DNA from: Herpomyces periplanetae
Lineage: Eukaryota > Ascomycota > Laboulbeniomycetes > Herpomycetales > Herpomycetaceae
Reading direction: 5' to 3'
Assembly: GCA_009733715.1 (NCBI GenBank)
Contig: WMKJ01000026.1
Coordinates: 1-64,000, forward strand
Length of the DNA: 64,000 nt
The notes beneath the pieces were generated by a model. The model saw only the letters and a list, made by a program, of their open reading frames with translations, was not told where the DNA came from and ran no database searches. Below are positions 62,201 through 64,000 of this stretch, piece by piece. Made by a program: the position numbers and the translations under genes. The stretch's first letter is position 1. Each line of letters starts with the position of its first letter.

Positions 62201-62918
62201 TTAAATTCATACAAATATTAATCGTATAATAAGCAGTTTTCTAAAATTGGCCGGTTGGTATCATTTTTCGTAACTACGACGATTTGCCACCTTTTGGCTG
62301 AATTATCATACTCATTTTCTGACTCTCTACTTAAGTCCTGATCCTTTTGAATCTTAATACCATTTTTCATTGCACGTGCCCAGCCCAAGAGAAAATGATA
62401 CACTATCTAAACTTGCCGTCCTCCTAAGCCGGGATAAATCGAGTTAGCCATAATATGTAAACGATTTCCCACTACCAATTTACGCCATCTCTTCTAATCC
62501 CTCCATATACCTCATCATCCTCTATCGGGCATTCCATTTTCACCCCCGTACAATACCTCCTTGTAAACTCTTTTTGGAGTCACGTGATATAATTATACGA
62601 AAAGTTAATCCGGACGAGAGAAAATTTCAAGTTTTAAGGAAGCTGGATCGCGAAGAAACTGAGTTCTTTTGATTAATTGAAAAAATTTCACGTACGGCTA
62701 TGAACACAAGAAGATAAGTTTAATATACAACATAAAGTTTCATCCAATTATTCATGTAAGGGCTATCAAACAATTTTTTTTTTAATTTTTCAGTATGACC
62801 ATTCAATTATGAAAGATGAATTCATCTCGTTTAATTTATTATCTGACCATTTTAAACTTGCTCGACGTGAATTTAACAATTTTACAGACTTTGGCTCATC
62901 TTTTATGGGCTGTAGGAA
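59296..62918. other. Gene-poor AT-rich region
   Basis: About 3.6 kb with no supported gene. Pyrimidine-rich coding-strand DNA lies upstream of Argonaute (about 59300-59450), with CACGTG at 59554. A piece at 60421-60509 is exon-like (good acceptor and donor, open in one frame) but could not be joined to anything. CACGTG lies at 62581, about 340 bp upstream of the next gene. Confidence 0.55.
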
Positions 62919-64000
62919 ATGGGTTACCGTCTAGCCTATATGAAACTACGATGTTCTCGTGCCGTTTTTCTCTTTTTATCAGTGTTGTACCATTTAGTGT
63001 TTCTCCAAGTATACGCTTTACCCGTTGACATTGAATTGACCAGTATATTTCCTAATTTATCTTTATATGCTCGATCTAATGAATCATCAAAATCAACACA
63101 CGCTTCTTCTGAACCCTCAAAATGGGCGTTTCTCGGAACTTCTGTTCTTCTTGTATTACTCGGTGGTGCTTTTGCTGGTTTGACCATTGCGTAAGTTTTC
63201 TCATACCATATTCAACTAATTTGCCTTTACATCTCATTCTAACCTAAGTTTTACTCCATAAAGTATGATGGGTCAAGATGAAATTTACCTTAAAGTGATG
63301 GCCTCATCTGGTGAAGGCCGGAAAAAAGTTCAAGCGAAAAAAGTCCTTTCATTACTCGAGAGGGGAAAGCATTGGGTTCTTGTAACTTTACTTCTCAGTA
63401 ACGTTATTACCAACGAAACGTTGCCAATTGTGTTAGACCGATCTTTAGGTGGTGGATGGCCTGCCGTACTAGCTAGTACTATACTAATTGGTCAGTGACT
63501 TAATTGATTTTTCCATCTTCCCAGTTTAACGTTGTTATACTACATTTTCTCGATGCAGTGATTTTCGGTGAAATCGTACCGCAATCTGTATGCGTCAGAT
63601 TCGGTTTACCTATTGGTGCCTGGATGTCACCTTTCGTCCTTGGCCTTATGTGGATCATGTCTCCGATAGCATGGCCTACTGCAAAACTTTTGGACTTTAT
63701 ACTAGGAACCGGCCATGCAACACCCTACAAAAAAGCTGGACTTAAAACTCTCGTTATGCTTCATAGAACTCTTGGAACTTGTCCTGATGAACGCTTGAGT
63801 AAGGATGAAGTAACAATTATTAGTGCTGTGCTTGATCTTAAGGAAAAACCTGTTGGAAGTATTATGACCCCCATTGATGATGTTTTTACTTTATCAGCAA
63901 ATGCAGTCCTAGACGAACGAATGATGAACAAAATCCTTACGGCTGGATACTCTCGAATTCCTATATACAGCCCGGAAAATCGTTACAATTTCGTTGGAAT
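62919..64000 (+). CDS. MAM3: CNNM/Mam3-type metal homeostasis membrane protein (partial, runs off the right edge)
   Basis: Three exons are seen: 62919-63190, 63264-63490 and 63559 onward (phases 2, 1). The N-terminus from the second ATG at 62940 ([20 protein letters not shown]) looks like a signal peptide. A first membrane span is [20 protein letters not shown]. The DUF21 (CNNM transmembrane) domain follows, with [36 protein letters not shown] and [16 protein letters not shown]. The cytosolic CBS pair begins at [14 protein letters not shown]. Yeast Mam3 and animal CNNMs affect Mn2+ or Mg2+ homeostasis at vacuolar or plasma membranes. The second CBS domain and the tail lie beyond the window. 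The start could be 62919 or 62940. Confidence 0.92.

Overview
The window is nuclear DNA from a fungus, most likely an early-diverging, non-Dikarya lineage (Mucoromycota-like or similar). I infer this from gene content and gene style, not from a marker gene. The genes are intron-rich, with short introns (about 40-260 nt), GTAAGT/GTATGT-type donors, CTAAC/CTAAT-like branch sites and TAG/CAG acceptors. The window has moderately AT-rich DNA, a slicer-type Argonaute, a PRMT5, a threonine aspartase, a Gcn4/CpcA-type bZIP factor and an FLVCR-type transporter. I found no bacterial, organellar, viral or transposon genes, no tRNA or rRNA, and no CRISPR array.

Layout from left to right. 1-2.4 kb: an unidentified multi-exon minus-strand gene ending in 12-residue repeats, cut by the window edge. 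3.3-5.6 kb: TFIP11/Ntr1 (G-patch), intronless. 6.75-7.5 kb: a probable small unknown gene. 9.2-11.2 kb: FLVCR-type MFS transporter. 13.3-15.25 kb: ALYREF/Yra1 with one very long intron. 16.1-17.7 kb: cytosolic-type aldehyde dehydrogenase. 18.3-21.5 kb: PRMT5. 22.3-23.5 kb: alpha-SNAP (Sec17) with a 27-nt microexon. 24.0-24.6 kb: ribosomal protein uL24 (RPL26). 25.1-26.0 kb: prefoldin subunit 5. 26-34.3 kb: a gene-poor stretch with short tandem repeats. 34.3-35.3 kb: Gcn4/CpcA-like bZIP with upstream ORFs. 37.8-39.3 kb: TFIIH subunit p34 (Tfb4). 39.5-41.4 kb: taspase-like threonine aspartase. 42.7-44.4 kb: Arp3. 44.7-45.6 kb: RWD protein (RWDD1/Gir2). 46.2-47.4 kb: Sgt2/SGTA. 47.6-48.4 kb: MCT-1/Tma20. 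48.75-49.7 kb: CK2 beta. 50.6-52.9 kb: Prp43/DHX15, intronless. 53.2-55.35 kb: mitochondrial P5C dehydrogenase. 55.8-59.3 kb: Argonaute with an RGG-rich N-terminus. 59.3-62.9 kb: gene-poor. 62.9 kb to the end: CNNM/Mam3-type transporter, cut by the edge.

Most genes are housekeeping. Several belong to shared pathways: spliceosome disassembly (TFIP11 plus Prp43), mRNA export and transcription (Yra1, p34), translation (uL24, Tma20, Gir2, and the bZIP regulator, which carries Gcn4-like upstream ORFs), protein folding and targeting (prefoldin, Sgt2), vesicle fusion (Sec17), and RNA silencing (Argonaute, with PRMT5 as a possible modifier of its RG repeats). The most useful observations are exact exon models with very small exons (27, 23, 22 and 14 nt), the outsized Yra1 intron, recurrent CACGTG and AGCCCTA promoter-type motifs (two of them phased at one helical turn), pyrimidine-rich coding-strand leaders, and two genes I cannot assign. 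Exon borders were derived by hand from splice signals and reading frame. They are marked where uncertain.
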